Origin: an uncultured Oscillospiraceae bacterium
GTDB lineage: Bacteria; Bacillota; Clostridia; Oscillospirales; Oscillospiraceae
DNA length: 64,000 nucleotides
Direction: 5' to 3'
Assembly: GCA_947588605.1 (NCBI GenBank)
Contig: CANPYK010000006.1
Coordinates: 36,282 to 100,281 of the forward strand
Position 1 is the stretch's first letter, and every line of letters begins with the position of its first letter. The notes beneath the pieces were generated by a model, which searched no databases, was not told the DNA's origin, and was given only the letters and a program-made list of their open reading frames with translations. Positions 1 to 7,835 of this stretch are shown piece after piece. The translations under genes and the position numbers were made by a program.

Positions 1-555
1 CCTTATTCCCCCGACCCCTTTTTCGGAAAAAGGGGTGCCGCCGCGGCGGCAGGGTATTCGAGCCTTCGTCCCTCGTCTTAGCCTTCCCCACAAAGTGGGG
101 AAGGTGGCGCCCGCAGGCGCCGGATGAGGTGGGTGCGTTCATCGCAACCGCTCTGTTCCCCAACCTTCGCTGCCCCCCTGCCCCCCTCCTACGAGGAGGG
201 GGCTTAAAAAGGAGCGGCTTCGCCGCCATCTCGATTTTATTGCGCCGCAGGCGCAATTTATCCAAACGCGCCGCTTGCGGCGCATCCTTATTCCCCTTGA
301 CCCCTTTTTCGGAGAAAGGGGTGCCGCCGCAGCGGCGGGGTATTCGAGCCTTCGTCCCTCGTCTTAGCCTTCCCCGCAGGGCGGGGAAGGTGGCGCCCGC
401 AGGCGCCGGATGAGGTGGGTACGTTCATCGGAACCGCTCTGTCATCCCACGCTCGCTGCCCCCCTGCCCCCCTCCTACGAGGAGGGGGCTTTAAAAGGAG
501 CGGCTTCGCCGCAAGCTCGATTTTATTGCGCCGCAGCCGCAATTGAATACAAACG
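1..555. repeat. Two tandem copies of a ~285-bp composite GC-rich intergenic repeat
   Basis: No gene is supported here. Copy 1 begins at base 1 and copy 2 near base 286. Both run through the same blocks: a hairpin around CCCCTTTTTCGGAAAAAGGGG, a GCCGCCGCGGCGGC-like block, TTCCCC...GGGGAA, GGCGCCCGCAGGCGCC, the arm pair CCCCCTCC/GGAGGGGG and a TTGCGCCGCAGGCGCAA palindrome. The same blocks recur singly or in other orders at about 9030-9330, 17391-17735, 20915-21200, 32263-32330 and 44400-45060. The open frames that cross this stretch on both strands are low-complexity Arg/Pro/Gly translations of the palindromes and are not genes. Confidence 0.8.
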
Positions 556-840
556 CGGCGAAGCCGAACCTTTTTAGCCTCCCCTTCAGGGGAGGTGGCG
601 CGAAGCGCCGGAAGGGTTGCCTTCCCCGCAGGGGAAGGCGTCGCCGGAGGCGACGGATGTGTGCGCGGTCGGATCACAGCACCACCCCGGCGCTTCGCGC
701 CACCCCCCCGTTGGAGGGGCAAGAGAGGGCGCGTTGACGAAACGATTTCAATAAACCGCACCCGCCCCCGTCTCAGGGCCCCCTCCTCGTAGGAGGGGGG
801 GAGGGGGGTAGCGAACGTAGAATGACAGAGCGGTTCCGAC
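556..840. repeat. Further mosaic palindromic repeats, no gene
   Basis: This continues the repeat mosaic with different blocks: CCTTCCCCGCAGGGGAAGG, GTCGCCGGAGGCGAC, a CTTCAGGGGAGGTGGCGCGAAGCGCC block, and at about 778-812 the CCCCCTCC/GGAGGGGG element in inverted orientation relative to the copies at 172-203 and 463-491. I see no coding frame with a ribosome binding site or protein-like composition. Confidence 0.7.
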
Positions 841-872
841 AACCCACACCCGCCCCCGGGAGGGCCGCTATT

Positions 873-1310
873 TCATTCCCTCTCCCGCCAGCTGAGGCTC
901 TCGGCGTAGACGTAGCTTGTCAAATCGTCAATGTCGGTCTCTCCCGGCGAGAAGGGCTCCCAGTCGGCCCAGACGATGAGCCGCTTTCCCGGCGCCTGGG
1001 GGACGTCCTCGTGGAAGGCCAGGTGGGCGTCGTAGATGATGCCGTCGTCCTTCTCGTGATAGCCTGTGAGATTCACCTTGTATACGCCTGTAAAGCGCAG
1101 GTCCAGCGGCTTTTTCGTCCACTGGTTGTGGACGGTCAGGGTCGCCTCGTATGTCTCCGGCGTGTAGCTCAAGAACATCGCCCCGGACGCGTCCACATAT
1201 TTTCCCGTTTGAAAGCTGGCCGACACGAGGCAGGAGTCGTGGAATCCGCCCACGCGCTCCATCAGCTCATCAATGTCGTCCCGCGTCTCGATCCGTTTCC
1301 AATCTCCCAT
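873..1310 (-). CDS. Hypothetical protein, 145 aa
   Basis: This is a soluble protein with no membrane segment or signal peptide. It is acidic and rich in Trp, Tyr and Asp, with a composition suggesting a compact beta-rich fold (inference). I do not recognise the family. It begins 15 bp after the rsmG stop, and its ATG is preceded by a GAGAGGAGAAAG ribosome binding site, so it is probably the last gene of the parA-parB-serS-mscL-rsmG run. Downstream there are only repeats. The position suggests co-transcription with rsmG, but nothing in the sequence indicates a shared role. Confidence 0.75.
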   Translation of the reverse strand: MGDWKRIETRDDIDELMERVGGFHDSCLVSASFQTGKYVDASGAMFLSYTPETYEATLTVHNQWTKKPLDLRFTGVYKVNLTGYHEKDDGIIYDAHLAFHEDVPQAPGKRLIVWADWEPFSPGETDIDDLTSYVYAESLSWRERE

Positions 1311-1325
1311 GCTCGCTTTCTCCTC

Positions 1326-2033
1326 TCACAACGCCCGCTTCTGGATCGCCGCCCACCTTCTGGGGAAGCGCTCCGGGGTTGGAGCGGCCTTTTCGACGAC
1401 AACCACCCGGCGGAGGATGTCCGTGCCGGGGATGGTGTACGCCCGCACGTCCGCAAGCCTGCCGCCCAGCTTTTCAATAGTCGGGCCAGCCTCCTCGATC
1501 TCCCGGTCCGAGTCCGCGGCCTTCATAGCTAAGAACTGCCCGCCTGGCTTCACGAAGGGCAGGCACAGCTCTGCCAGGACCCGCAGGTCCGCCACGGCGC
1601 GGGCCACGGCGGCGTCGTAGCGCTCCCGGTGCTCCGGCTCGTGGGACAGCTCCTCGGCCCGGACGGCCACGGCGCGGCAGGGGAGGCCCAGGCGCTCCGT
1701 CAGGGACGCCAAAAACGCCACCTTCTTTTCCGTGGCGTCCAAAAGCGTCAGGTCTATGGAGGGCTCCGCGATCTTCAGCGCAAGGCCGGGAAGGCCGCCG
1801 CCGGTGCCCACGTCGATGACGGATTTTCCGCGAAGGTCCGCGCAGGCGAGGACGGCGGCGCTGTCCAGGAAGTGGAGCGCCGCGGCCTGGTCCTCCCCCT
1901 CGATGGCGGTGAGGTTGAAGCGCCGGTTGGCCTCGCTCAAGGCGTCGAAATACGCCCGGTAGAGGCCCGGCGCCCCCTCAGGGAGGGAGATGCCGAGGGC
2001 GGTGGCGCCCCCGGCAACGATCTCTTCCAGCAT
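1326..2033 (-). CDS. rsmG: 16S rRNA (guanine-527-N7) methyltransferase RsmG
   Basis: RsmG (GidB) uses S-adenosylmethionine to methylate N7 of G527 in 16S rRNA of the small subunit; loss of the family enzyme gives low-level streptomycin resistance (established knowledge). At 235 aa the length is normal. The Rossmann SAM-binding motif VIDVGTGGGLPGLAL is visible near residues 70-84, followed by the acidic ribose-binding strand TLLDATEKKVAFL. The gene starts one base after the mscL stop, so translation is probably coupled. RsmG is classically next to parA/parB near oriC; here mscL, serS and two small genes are interposed. Confidence 0.96.
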   Translation of the reverse strand: MLEEIVAGGATALGISLPEGAPGLYRAYFDALSEANRRFNLTAIEGEDQAAALHFLDSAAVLACADLRGKSVIDVGTGGGLPGLALKIAEPSIDLTLLDATEKKVAFLASLTERLGLPCRAVAVRAEELSHEPEHRERYDAAVARAVADLRVLAELCLPFVKPGGQFLAMKAADSDREIEEAGPTIEKLGGRLADVRAYTIPGTDILRRVVVVEKAAPTPERFPRRWAAIQKRAL

Positions 2034-2034
2034 C

Positions 2035-2427
2035 TTATTTTTTCTCGGCCAGCAGGTCCCGGATCTCGGTGAGCAGGACCTCCTCCTTGCTGGGCGCGGG
2101 AGGGGCGGGAGGCGCGGCGGGGGCCTCCTTCTTCTTGTGCATGGCGTTGAAGAGCTTCACGATGCAGAAGACCGCGAAGGCCATGATGATGAAGTTGAAG
2201 ACGGCCTGGATGAACGCGCCGTAACGGATGACCGCGTCGCCGATCTCCAGGGTCAGGTTGGCGAAGGTCGCCTCACCCACGATGATGCCGATGAAGGGCA
2301 TGAGGATGTCGTTGATAAGGGAGTTGGTGATGGCGGAGAAGGCGGTGCCGATGATCACGCCGACGGCCAGGTCCAGCACGTTGCCGCGCATGGCGAAGGC
2401 CTTGAACTCCTCAAAAAATTTTTTCAT
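2035..2427 (-). CDS. mscL: Large-conductance mechanosensitive channel MscL
   Basis: MscL is a homopentameric inner-membrane channel that opens under membrane tension and releases solutes during hypo-osmotic shock. The 130-residue protein has the characteristic N-terminus with [20 protein letters not shown] (TM1 lining the pore), a short periplasmic-side loop, TM2 [19 protein letters not shown] around residues 70-90, and the C-terminal helix [15 protein letters not shown]. The linker between TM2 and this helix is Pro/Ala-rich, typical of the family. It abuts rsmG with a one-base gap and follows a small Cys-rich gene by 25 bp. Confidence 0.97.
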   Translation of the reverse strand: MKKFFEEFKAFAMRGNVLDLAVGVIIGTAFSAITNSLINDILMPFIGIIVGEATFANLTLEIGDAVIRYGAFIQAVFNFIIMAFAVFCIVKLFNAMHKKKEAPAAPPAPPAPSKEEVLLTEIRDLLAEKK

Positions 2428-2452
2428 GGTCGTTCTCCTTCCCGGGGTTCCC

Positions 2453-2764
2453 TTACGCGTCCGCCTCGGGGGTCTCGGGCTCGGCCTCCGTCTCGGGCTC
2501 CTCTACGGTGATGCCCTCGTCCGTCTCCGTCTCCTCGCCGCAGCAGCAGCACTCCTCGTCCTCGCGGGACTCCTCGTACTTCTTGTTGAGGACGGGAAGG
2601 AGCTTCACGTCCACGTTGCGGCCGTTCTCATCCTTGGTGTAGGTAGCCGACCAGGTGGCGGAGGTGAGCTTCACCGCGCCGGTCTCCTCGTCCTTCTCCA
2701 CCTTGTAGGGCGCTACCGCCGCCACAGCCGCGGCGCCAATGAGAATTTTCCAGATTGCTTTCAT
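2453..2764 (-). CDS. Small hypothetical protein with N-terminal hydrophobic segment and a Cys quartet
   Basis: This 103-residue protein is preceded by a strong AAGGAGG site. Residues about 3-17 are hydrophobic and Ala-rich, and could be a signal peptide or a short membrane anchor. The middle is charged, then comes an EECCCCGEE cluster (four consecutive Cys) near residues 71-74, then a strongly acidic Glu/Thr/Pro tail. The four Cys could bind metal or form disulfides (inference). I do not recognise the family. It sits between serS and mscL on the same strand. Confidence 0.75.
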   Translation of the reverse strand: MKAIWKILIGAAAVAAVAPYKVEKDEETGAVKLTSATWSATYTKDENGRNVDVKLLPVLNKKYEESREDEECCCCGEETETDEGITVEEPETEAEPETPEADA

Positions 2765-2806
2765 AGTCAGGTCCTCCTTATATAATATAAATTTTTATAA
2801 ACCGCT

Positions 2807-4117
2807 TTACACCTTTTTCGCCCGCTCCAGCTTTTCCTTGCCGCCCATGTAGGGACGCAGGGCCTCGGGGATGACCACCGCGCCGTCGGCCCGGAGGTTA
2901 TTTTCCAGAAGGGCGATGAGCATCCGGGGAGGCGCGACGCAGGTGTTGTTCAGGGTATGGGCCAGGTAGATCCTCCCGTCCTCGCCCTTCACGCGTATTT
3001 TCAGCCGCCGGGCCTGGGCGTCGCCCAGGTTGGAGCAGGAGCAGACCTCGAAATACTTCTGCTGCCGGGGGCTCCACGCCTCGATGTCGCAGGACTTGAC
3101 CTTCAGGTCCGCCAGGTCCCCGGAGCAGCACTCCAGCTGCCGCACGGGGATGTCCAGGCTGCGGAAGAGCTCCACGGAATAGCGCCACAGCTTTTCGTAC
3201 CAGTCCATGGACTCCTCGGGCTTGCAGACCACGATCATCTCCTGCTTTTCAAACTGGTGGATGCGGTAGACGCCCCGCTCCTCCAGCCCGTGGGCGCCCT
3301 TCTCCTTGCGGAAGCAGGGCGAGTAGCTGGTGAGGGTGTGGGGCAGGGAGGATTCCGGGATGAGCTGGTCGATGTACCGGCCGATCATGGAGTGCTCGCT
3401 GGTGCCGATGAGGTAGAGGTCCTCGCCCTCGATCTTGTACATCATGGCGTCCATGTCCGACTGGCTCATGACCCCCTCCACGATGGCCCCGTGCATCATG
3501 TAGGGCGGGATCATGTAGGTGAAGCCCTTGCCGATCATGAAATCCCTGGCGTAGGCCAGCACCGCCTCGTGAAGGCGCGCGATGTCGCCCACCAGGTAGT
3601 AAAACCCGTTCCCGGCCACCCTTCTCGCGCCGTCCAGGTCGATGCCGTTGAAGCTCTCCATGATCTCGGTGTGGTAGGGGATCTCAAAATCCGGGACCAC
3701 CGGTTCGCCGAAGCGCCGGACCTCCACGTTGTGGCTGTCGTCGGGGCCGATGGGGACGCTGGGGTCGATGATCTGGGGGATCTTCATCATCACCGCCCGC
3801 AGCTCGGCGGCATATTTGGCCTCCAGCTCCTCGAGCTCGGCAAGGCGCTGGCCGTCGGCCTTCACCTCGGCCTTCACGGCCTCGGCCTCGGCAAGCTTCG
3901 CCGGGTCCTTCTTGGCCTGGCCCATGAGCATCCCCACCTGCTTGGAGAGCTGGTTGCGCTTGGCGCGCAGGTCGCTGGCCTCGTTGATGGCGGCGCGGTT
4001 TTGGCGGTCCAACTCCAGGGCCTTATCCACTAAGGGCAGCTTTTCGTCCTGAAATTTCTTTCGGATATTCTCCCGGACAAGCTCCGGGTCCTCGCGGATG
4101 AGCTTGATATCGATCAC
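2807..4117 (-). CDS. serS: Seryl-tRNA synthetase
   Basis: This class II aminoacyl-tRNA synthetase charges tRNA-Ser (and tRNA-Sec where present) with serine. The 436-aa length is normal. The N-terminal coiled-coil arm that grips the long variable arm of tRNA-Ser is visible at about residues 30-105, rich in Glu/Lys/Ala heptads. The C-terminal catalytic core has the TSEHSMIG segment, the motif 2 region CFRKEKGAHG and the motif 3 end NNTCVAPPRMLIALLENN. The start is GTG at 4117, overlapping the upstream stop codon in a GTGA, so coupling is likely. The catalytic domain reads YMIPPYMM and SQSDMDAMMYKI where many bacterial enzymes have other variants, but the fold motifs are complete. Confidence 0.96.
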   Translation of the reverse strand: MIDIKLIREDPELVRENIRKKFQDEKLPLVDKALELDRQNRAAINEASDLRAKRNQLSKQVGMLMGQAKKDPAKLAEAEAVKAEVKADGQRLAELEELEAKYAAELRAVMMKIPQIIDPSVPIGPDDSHNVEVRRFGEPVVPDFEIPYHTEIMESFNGIDLDGARRVAGNGFYYLVGDIARLHEAVLAYARDFMIGKGFTYMIPPYMMHGAIVEGVMSQSDMDAMMYKIEGEDLYLIGTSEHSMIGRYIDQLIPESSLPHTLTSYSPCFRKEKGAHGLEERGVYRIHQFEKQEMIVVCKPEESMDWYEKLWRYSVELFRSLDIPVRQLECCSGDLADLKVKSCDIEAWSPRQQKYFEVCSCSNLGDAQARRLKIRVKGEDGRIYLAHTLNNTCVAPPRMLIALLENNLRADGAVVIPEALRPYMGGKEKLERAKKV

Positions 4118-4410
4118 GGCAGGATGCCTCCGTCCAAGTTGATGTCTGTTTCTCCGTTAACAGGGATATTATACGTCTCCGCGCCGTCCGCGTCAAGTAG
4201 GCGGGCGGTTTTCGGCGTCTCCGGCGGGGCGATGTCCCGCTGCGTCACGGCGTAGGAGAGGGCGATGAGCGCCAGGGCCACCACAAAGAGGACGACCGTA
4301 TAGATGAGCACCGACGCCTCCGTTTTCCGGGTGTTCTTGGGGGCCTCCTCCTGTCTGGAGGGCTCCTGCGGGGTGACGTCGGCCCCGTCGCTTCTTTTTT
4401 TGATCTTCAT
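4114..4410 (-). CDS. Small single-pass membrane protein, 98 aa
   Basis: A charged, probably cytoplasmic N-terminus of about 35 residues precedes one membrane segment (SVLIYTVVLFVVALALIALSY), followed by an external acidic tail of about 40 residues. I chose the ATG at 4410 because it overlaps the parB stop as ATGA and has GGGAG just upstream; an in-frame ATG at 4422 would add four residues inside parB. The function is unknown. The size and topology resemble small division-associated proteins, but no specific family signature is visible. It lies between parB and serS with overlaps at both ends, so it is firmly within the operon. Confidence 0.8.
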   Translation of the reverse strand: MKIKKRSDGADVTPQEPSRQEEAPKNTRKTEASVLIYTVVLFVVALALIALSYAVTQRDIAPPETPKTARLLDADGAETYNIPVNGETDINLDGGILP

Positions 4411-5291
4411 GACTGCTCCCATTCCATTTTGATGGTCTTCAGGGCCTTCACAAGGGCGGTAAGGTCCTTGTCGCTATAGTAATCCAGGGTCAGCTTGCCC
4501 GATTCCCGGCCCGGCTGGATAGTGACCTTCCGGCCCAGGGCGCCGCTGAGCTCCCGTTCCAGCTCCGCGGCGTAGTCAATGCCGTCGGGGCCCAGGCGGT
4601 AGTTGCGCTTGGGGCGCGGGCGCTTCTCCCGCTCGCTCTTCACCTTTTTCACGGCGGCGGCGATCTCCCGGACGGACAGGTCCTGCTCCGCGGCCTTCAC
4701 CGCCAGCTCGTCCTGGAAGTCCGCGTCGTCCACCTCCAGCAGCGCCTTGGCCTGGCTGACGGTGAGCTTTCCCGCCTCCGTCAGGGCGACGGCCCTGGGC
4801 GGCAGGCGCAGAAGCCGCAGGGCGTTGGCCACCGCCGGGCGGCTCTTGCCCACCCGTTCGGCCACCTGCTCCTGGGTGAGGCCGTGGCGGTCCATCAGCG
4901 TCTCGTACCCACGGGCCTCCTCCAGGGGATTCAGGTCCTCCCGCTGGAGGTTCTCGATGAGGGCGATCTCCGCCGCCTCCCGGTCCGAGACGTCCACGAT
5001 GTTCACCGGGACCTCCGAAAGCCCCGCCATCCGGGCGGCGCGCCAACGGCGCTCCCCGGCGACGATCTCATAGCGGTCAAAGCCCATGTCCCGGACGGTG
5101 ATGGGCTGAAGGACGCCGTGGTCCCGGATGGACTGGGCCAGCTCCTCCAGCTTCTCCGGGTCGAAGCGCGACCGGGGCTGATCGGGGCGGGGCTCCAGCT
5201 TTGTGACGGACACCCGCTTGAGGCTCCCGTCCTGCTCCATCGTCTCGTCCCCGAAAAGGGCGCCGAGGCCGCTTCCCAATCCCTTTGCCAT
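4407..5291 (-). CDS. parB: Chromosome-partitioning protein ParB (Spo0J)
   Basis: ParB is a CTP-dependent DNA clamp that loads at parS and spreads over the origin, working with ParA and recruiting SMC. The 294-residue protein has the ParB/Srx nucleotide-binding domain with the GERRWRA motif and ENLQREDLNPLEEA, then the helix-turn-helix (GLTQEQVAERVGKSRPAVANALRL, about residues 135-160) that reads parS, and a C-terminal dimerisation region. It starts one base after the parA stop. In spore formers Soj/Spo0J also affect initiation at DnaA and sporulation (established for B. subtilis). Matching parS sites lie upstream of parA and at 20885. Confidence 0.97.
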   Translation of the reverse strand: MAKGLGSGLGALFGDETMEQDGSLKRVSVTKLEPRPDQPRSRFDPEKLEELAQSIRDHGVLQPITVRDMGFDRYEIVAGERRWRAARMAGLSEVPVNIVDVSDREAAEIALIENLQREDLNPLEEARGYETLMDRHGLTQEQVAERVGKSRPAVANALRLLRLPPRAVALTEAGKLTVSQAKALLEVDDADFQDELAVKAAEQDLSVREIAAAVKKVKSEREKRPRPKRNYRLGPDGIDYAAELERELSGALGRKVTIQPGRESGKLTLDYYSDKDLTALVKALKTIKMEWEQS

Positions 5292-5292
5292 G

Positions 5293-6063
5293 TCAGCTCC
5301 TCCTCCCGCTGTTGCGCTCGATGATCTCCCTGGCCAGATTCGTATACGCCAGCGCGCCCTTGGACGCCGGGTCGTAGGCCATCACGGGCTTGCCGTGGCT
5401 GGGCGCCTCCGAAAGGCGCACGTTGCGCGGGATCACGGTCCGCAGGACCTTCTCCCGGAAATATTTTTTGACCTCCGCCGCCACCTGCATGGAGAGGTTG
5501 GTGCGCCCGTCGAACATGGTGAGCACCACCCCCTCGATCTCCAGGGCGGGGTTGAGCCGGCGCTTGATGAGCCGGACGGTGTTCATGAGGTCGGAAAGCC
5601 CCTCCAGGGCGAAATACTCGCACTGCACTGGCACCAGCACCGTGTCCGCCGCCACGAGGCCGTTGAGCGTCAGCAGCTCCAGGCTGGGCGGGCAGTCGAT
5701 GAGGATGAAATCATAGCTTTCGGCGGCGTCCTTCAGGGCTTTTTTCAGTATGTACTCCCGCTCCGGCAGCTCCACCATCTCGATCAGTGCCCCGGAGAGG
5801 GCCTTGTTGGAGGGGAGGAGGCCGCCGTACTTCGTCTTGACGGCGCATGTCTCCACCGGGGCGGCGCCGATAAGCACGTCGTAGGTCCCGGCCCGGACCC
5901 GGTTTTTGTCCACGCCCATGGCCGACGTGGCGTTCCCCTGGGGGTCGGCGTCCACCAGAAGGACCTTTTTGCCCTCGCTGTGGAGGGCGCAGGTGACGTT
6001 CACCGATGTGGTGGTCTTCCCCACGCCGCCCTTCTGATTGGCCACCGCGATGATCTTTCCCAT
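5293..6063 (-). CDS. parA: Chromosome-partitioning ATPase ParA (Soj)
   Basis: This Walker-type ATPase binds DNA non-specifically in its ATP dimer form and drives origin segregation with ParB. I chose the ATG at 6063 (256 aa), which begins MGKIIAVANQKGGVGKTT with a GGAGGCGG site upstream. A further 22 in-frame codons exist upstream but they overlap the promoter and are not family-like. The deviant Walker A KGGVGKTT is at residues 10-17, the A' motif VLLVDADPQGN near 40 and the Walker B FILIDCPPSL near 115. It is the first gene of the parA-parB operon. Confidence 0.97.
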   Translation of the reverse strand: MGKIIAVANQKGGVGKTTTSVNVTCALHSEGKKVLLVDADPQGNATSAMGVDKNRVRAGTYDVLIGAAPVETCAVKTKYGGLLPSNKALSGALIEMVELPEREYILKKALKDAAESYDFILIDCPPSLELLTLNGLVAADTVLVPVQCEYFALEGLSDLMNTVRLIKRRLNPALEIEGVVLTMFDGRTNLSMQVAAEVKKYFREKVLRTVIPRNVRLSEAPSHGKPVMAYDPASKGALAYTNLAREIIERNSGRRS

Positions 6064-6094
6064 GTCCGCCTCCGTTTTTGAAGTCAACGGGGTT

Positions 6095-6123
6095 ATTATA
6101 CATGACCGGTGGGCAGATTTCAA
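6095..6123 (-). promoter_or_regulatory. Sigma-A-type promoter for parAB
   Basis: Read on the minus strand there is TTGAAA (6118-6123), a 17-bp spacer, and a perfect TATAAT (6095-6100). It sits about 30 bp before the parA ATG and about 60 bp from the nearest parS site, so ParB bound at parS could influence it (inference). Confidence 0.75.
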
Positions 6124-6179
6124 TAACAATCTGTAAATCTTTCCGCCAAATTCGTCCCGCGCACTTTAGCACGCGAAAA

Positions 6180-6195
6180 TGTTCCACGTGGAACA
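6180..6195. promoter_or_regulatory. parS site 1
   Basis: TGTTCCACGTGGAACA is a perfect 16-bp palindrome. It matches the Firmicutes parS consensus (TGTTNCACGTGNAACA), the ParB loading site. It lies upstream of parA, 25 bp from a second identical copy. Confidence 0.92.
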
Positions 6196-6219
6196 TTTTC
6201 GCGAATTAAAGCGTTGAAA

Positions 6220-6235
6220 TGTTCCACGTGGAACA
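6220..6235. promoter_or_regulatory. parS site 2
   Basis: This is an identical 16-bp palindrome to site 1, 40 bp centre to centre. It is followed by TTTAGCG-AGTAAAGTAGGGGCGGG and an AAACCCGCCC arm, the same context found at parS site 3 (20885), so the parS is part of a larger duplicated block. Confidence 0.92.
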
Positions 6236-6291
6236 TTTTAGCGGAGTAAAGTAGGGGCGGGTTCCAAACCCGCCCGCGTTTTCGGGACCCC

Positions 6292-7185
6292 TCACCCCAC
6301 CAGCATATCCACGTCCTCCACGGTAAGCCCCGGGTGGAGGGCGAGGTTGAGGGCGTAGGCGGCCAGGCGCGAGATGGAGGCGGCGGCGGAGTCGATCTCG
6401 CGGGGGGTGACGATCATATTGCCGGCGGCTCGGCGCAAGGCGTCGGCGTCCAGGTCCGCGCCGGCCTCGCGGGCCAGGTCCAGGGTGAGGGTGGCGGCGT
6501 CCACCACGGTGGGGACGCCCAGGGCGATGACGGGGACGCCCAGGGTGTCCCGGGACAGGGCGGCCCGGGCGTTGCCCACGCCGGAACCGGGAACGATGCC
6601 GGTGTCGGAGACCTGGACGGTGCGGCAAAGGCGCTCCATGCTCCGGGAGGCCAGGGCGTCCACGGCGATGACGGCCTCCGGGCGGATCTGGCGCACCAGG
6701 GCCCCCACGGTATCCACGCTCTCCACGCCGGTGGTGCCCAGGACCCCCGGCTCCAGGGCGGCCACGCTGCCGAAGCCGCGAAAATCCTGAGGACTGCGGT
6801 CCTTGAGGTGGCGGGTGATCAGGGTGTTTTTCACCGTCAGGTGCCCCACCGCGTCCGGGGTGATGGCCGGATTGCCCAGGCCCACCACCAAAACGGGACC
6901 GGACACCTGGCCCAGCAGGTCCCGCAGGACCTCCGCCAGCACCAGGACGCCGTCGGCGAAGGCGTCGTCCTCCCGGCGGAGGAAGCGGCCCAGCTCCACG
7001 GTGACGTAGCGCCCCCGCGGCTTGCCCAGGGCCCGGGCGGCCTCCTCGGACCTTACGTCCACCGTCACCACCTCGAAGCCCCGGCGGGTGCTGACATTCT
7101 CCTCCACGCCGGGAAGGGCGTCGGGATGGTCCTCGCTCCAAATCTTTTTGGCCTCCATGGCCAGGTCCGAACGTCTCGAAAGCAT
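6292..7185 (-). CDS. gpr: GPR spore germination protease
   Basis: GPR is made as a zymogen in the forespore and, at germination, degrades the small acid-soluble proteins that coat spore DNA. The 297-aa protein carries the family's N-terminal pro-region (R-S-D-L-A-M-E-A), the segment GVEENVSTRRGFEVVTVDV, the glycine-rich VLVVGLGNPAITPDAVG and the conserved PEAVIAVDALASRS and IVPGSGVGNAR blocks. Length is slightly under the B. subtilis protein but all core blocks are present. It is divergent from rpsT, the usual gpr-rpsT neighbourhood of Clostridia. Expression is expected under a forespore sigma factor; I did not identify its promoter. This is the clearest sign of sporulation. Confidence 0.95.
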   Translation of the reverse strand: MLSRRSDLAMEAKKIWSEDHPDALPGVEENVSTRRGFEVVTVDVRSEEAARALGKPRGRYVTVELGRFLRREDDAFADGVLVLAEVLRDLLGQVSGPVLVVGLGNPAITPDAVGHLTVKNTLITRHLKDRSPQDFRGFGSVAALEPGVLGTTGVESVDTVGALVRQIRPEAVIAVDALASRSMERLCRTVQVSDTGIVPGSGVGNARAALSRDTLGVPVIALGVPTVVDAATLTLDLAREAGADLDADALRRAAGNMIVTPREIDSAAASISRLAAYALNLALHPGLTVEDVDMLVG

Positions 7186-7274
7186 GGTCTACCCCCATAT
7201 CTTGTGGTTTGGGGGTAGTATCTCCACTAAAGCGAAAAAAGTGCGGGTCCGGCGCAAAAAATTTAAAAAAACCC

Positions 7275-7303
7275 TTGAAATTTCCGAGGAAGAATGGTAG
7301 AAT
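7275..7303 (+). promoter_or_regulatory. Promoter of rpsT
   Basis: TTGAAA (7275-7280), a 17-bp spacer and TAGAAT (7298-7303) fit a housekeeping promoter. It gives a leader of about 65 nt before the rpsT start. Confidence 0.65.
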
Positions 7304-7377
7304 GTTTATCCGCACGGTTATCAAGACGATTTTACGGTGAATAACACGTGACTTTATAGGAGGAGGTGGCCAGTAGA

Positions 7378-7638
7378 ATGCCCAATATCAAATCCGCGAA
7401 GAAGCGCGTCCTCGTCGGCGAGGTCCGCAACGCCCGCAACAAGGCTGACAAGTCCGAGCTCAAGACAGTCCTCAAGAAGTTTGACGCCGCGGTGGCCGGT
7501 GGTGACCGCAAAGAGGCCGAGAGCGCCTATAAAGTTGCTGTCAAAACAGTGGACAAGGCGGCGGCGAAGGGCTTGATCCACAAGAACAACGCCGCGCACA
7601 AGAAGAGCAGCATCGACACGAAACTCGCCAGCATGTAA
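7378..7638 (+). CDS. rpsT: Ribosomal protein bS20
   Basis: S20 binds 16S rRNA early in 30S assembly. The 86-residue, Lys/Ala-rich three-helix protein begins MPNIKSAKKRVL, the usual family start. I chose the ATG at 7378 because AGGAGGTGG ends about 10 bases upstream and the four codons before it (from 7366) overlap that ribosome binding site. The stop codon TAA merges with the left end of a MITE copy, so the native 3' flank has been replaced by the mobile element, and the terminator now lies 170 bp downstream. Confidence 0.97.
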   Translation: MPNIKSAKKRVLVGEVRNARNKADKSELKTVLKKFDAAVAGGDRKEAESAYKVAVKTVDKAAAKGLIHKNNAAHKKSSIDTKLASM

Positions 7639-7799
7639 TACTAATATCTAATTAAAACAAGCCATTCGCGACGGTCTTTTTTGCGTCATGCGGCGTCAGC
7701 CGCCTTGGAAATACCAATGGGTATTCCCTGCGGCGTCTTCCTTGCCTGACGCAAAAAATCCTCGCCGCTCGGTGGCTCCTTTTAAATAGATATTAGTAT
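7638..7799 (+). mobile_element. MITE copy 1 (162 bp)
   Basis: The terminal inverted repeats are ATACTAATATCTA at the left and TAGATATTAGTAT at the right. The interior is conserved with the five other copies: ATTCGCGACGGTC near the left and CCGCTCGGTG near the right. It has no protein-coding capacity. The left end overlaps the rpsT stop codon. I define + as the orientation with ATTCGCGACGG at the left. Confidence 0.9.
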
Positions 7800-7806
7800 A
7801 AAAAGC

Positions 7807-7833
7807 AAAAACGCCGGGGTCTCCGGCGTTTTT
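7807..7833. terminator. Bidirectional terminator after rpsT
   Basis: An 11-bp perfect stem, AAAAACGCCGG/CCGGCGTTTTT, encloses the loop GGTCT. It has an A-run on one side and a T-run on the other, so it can serve both rpsT (+) and the convergent membrane-protein gene (-). Confidence 0.85.
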
Positions 7834-7835
7834 CT

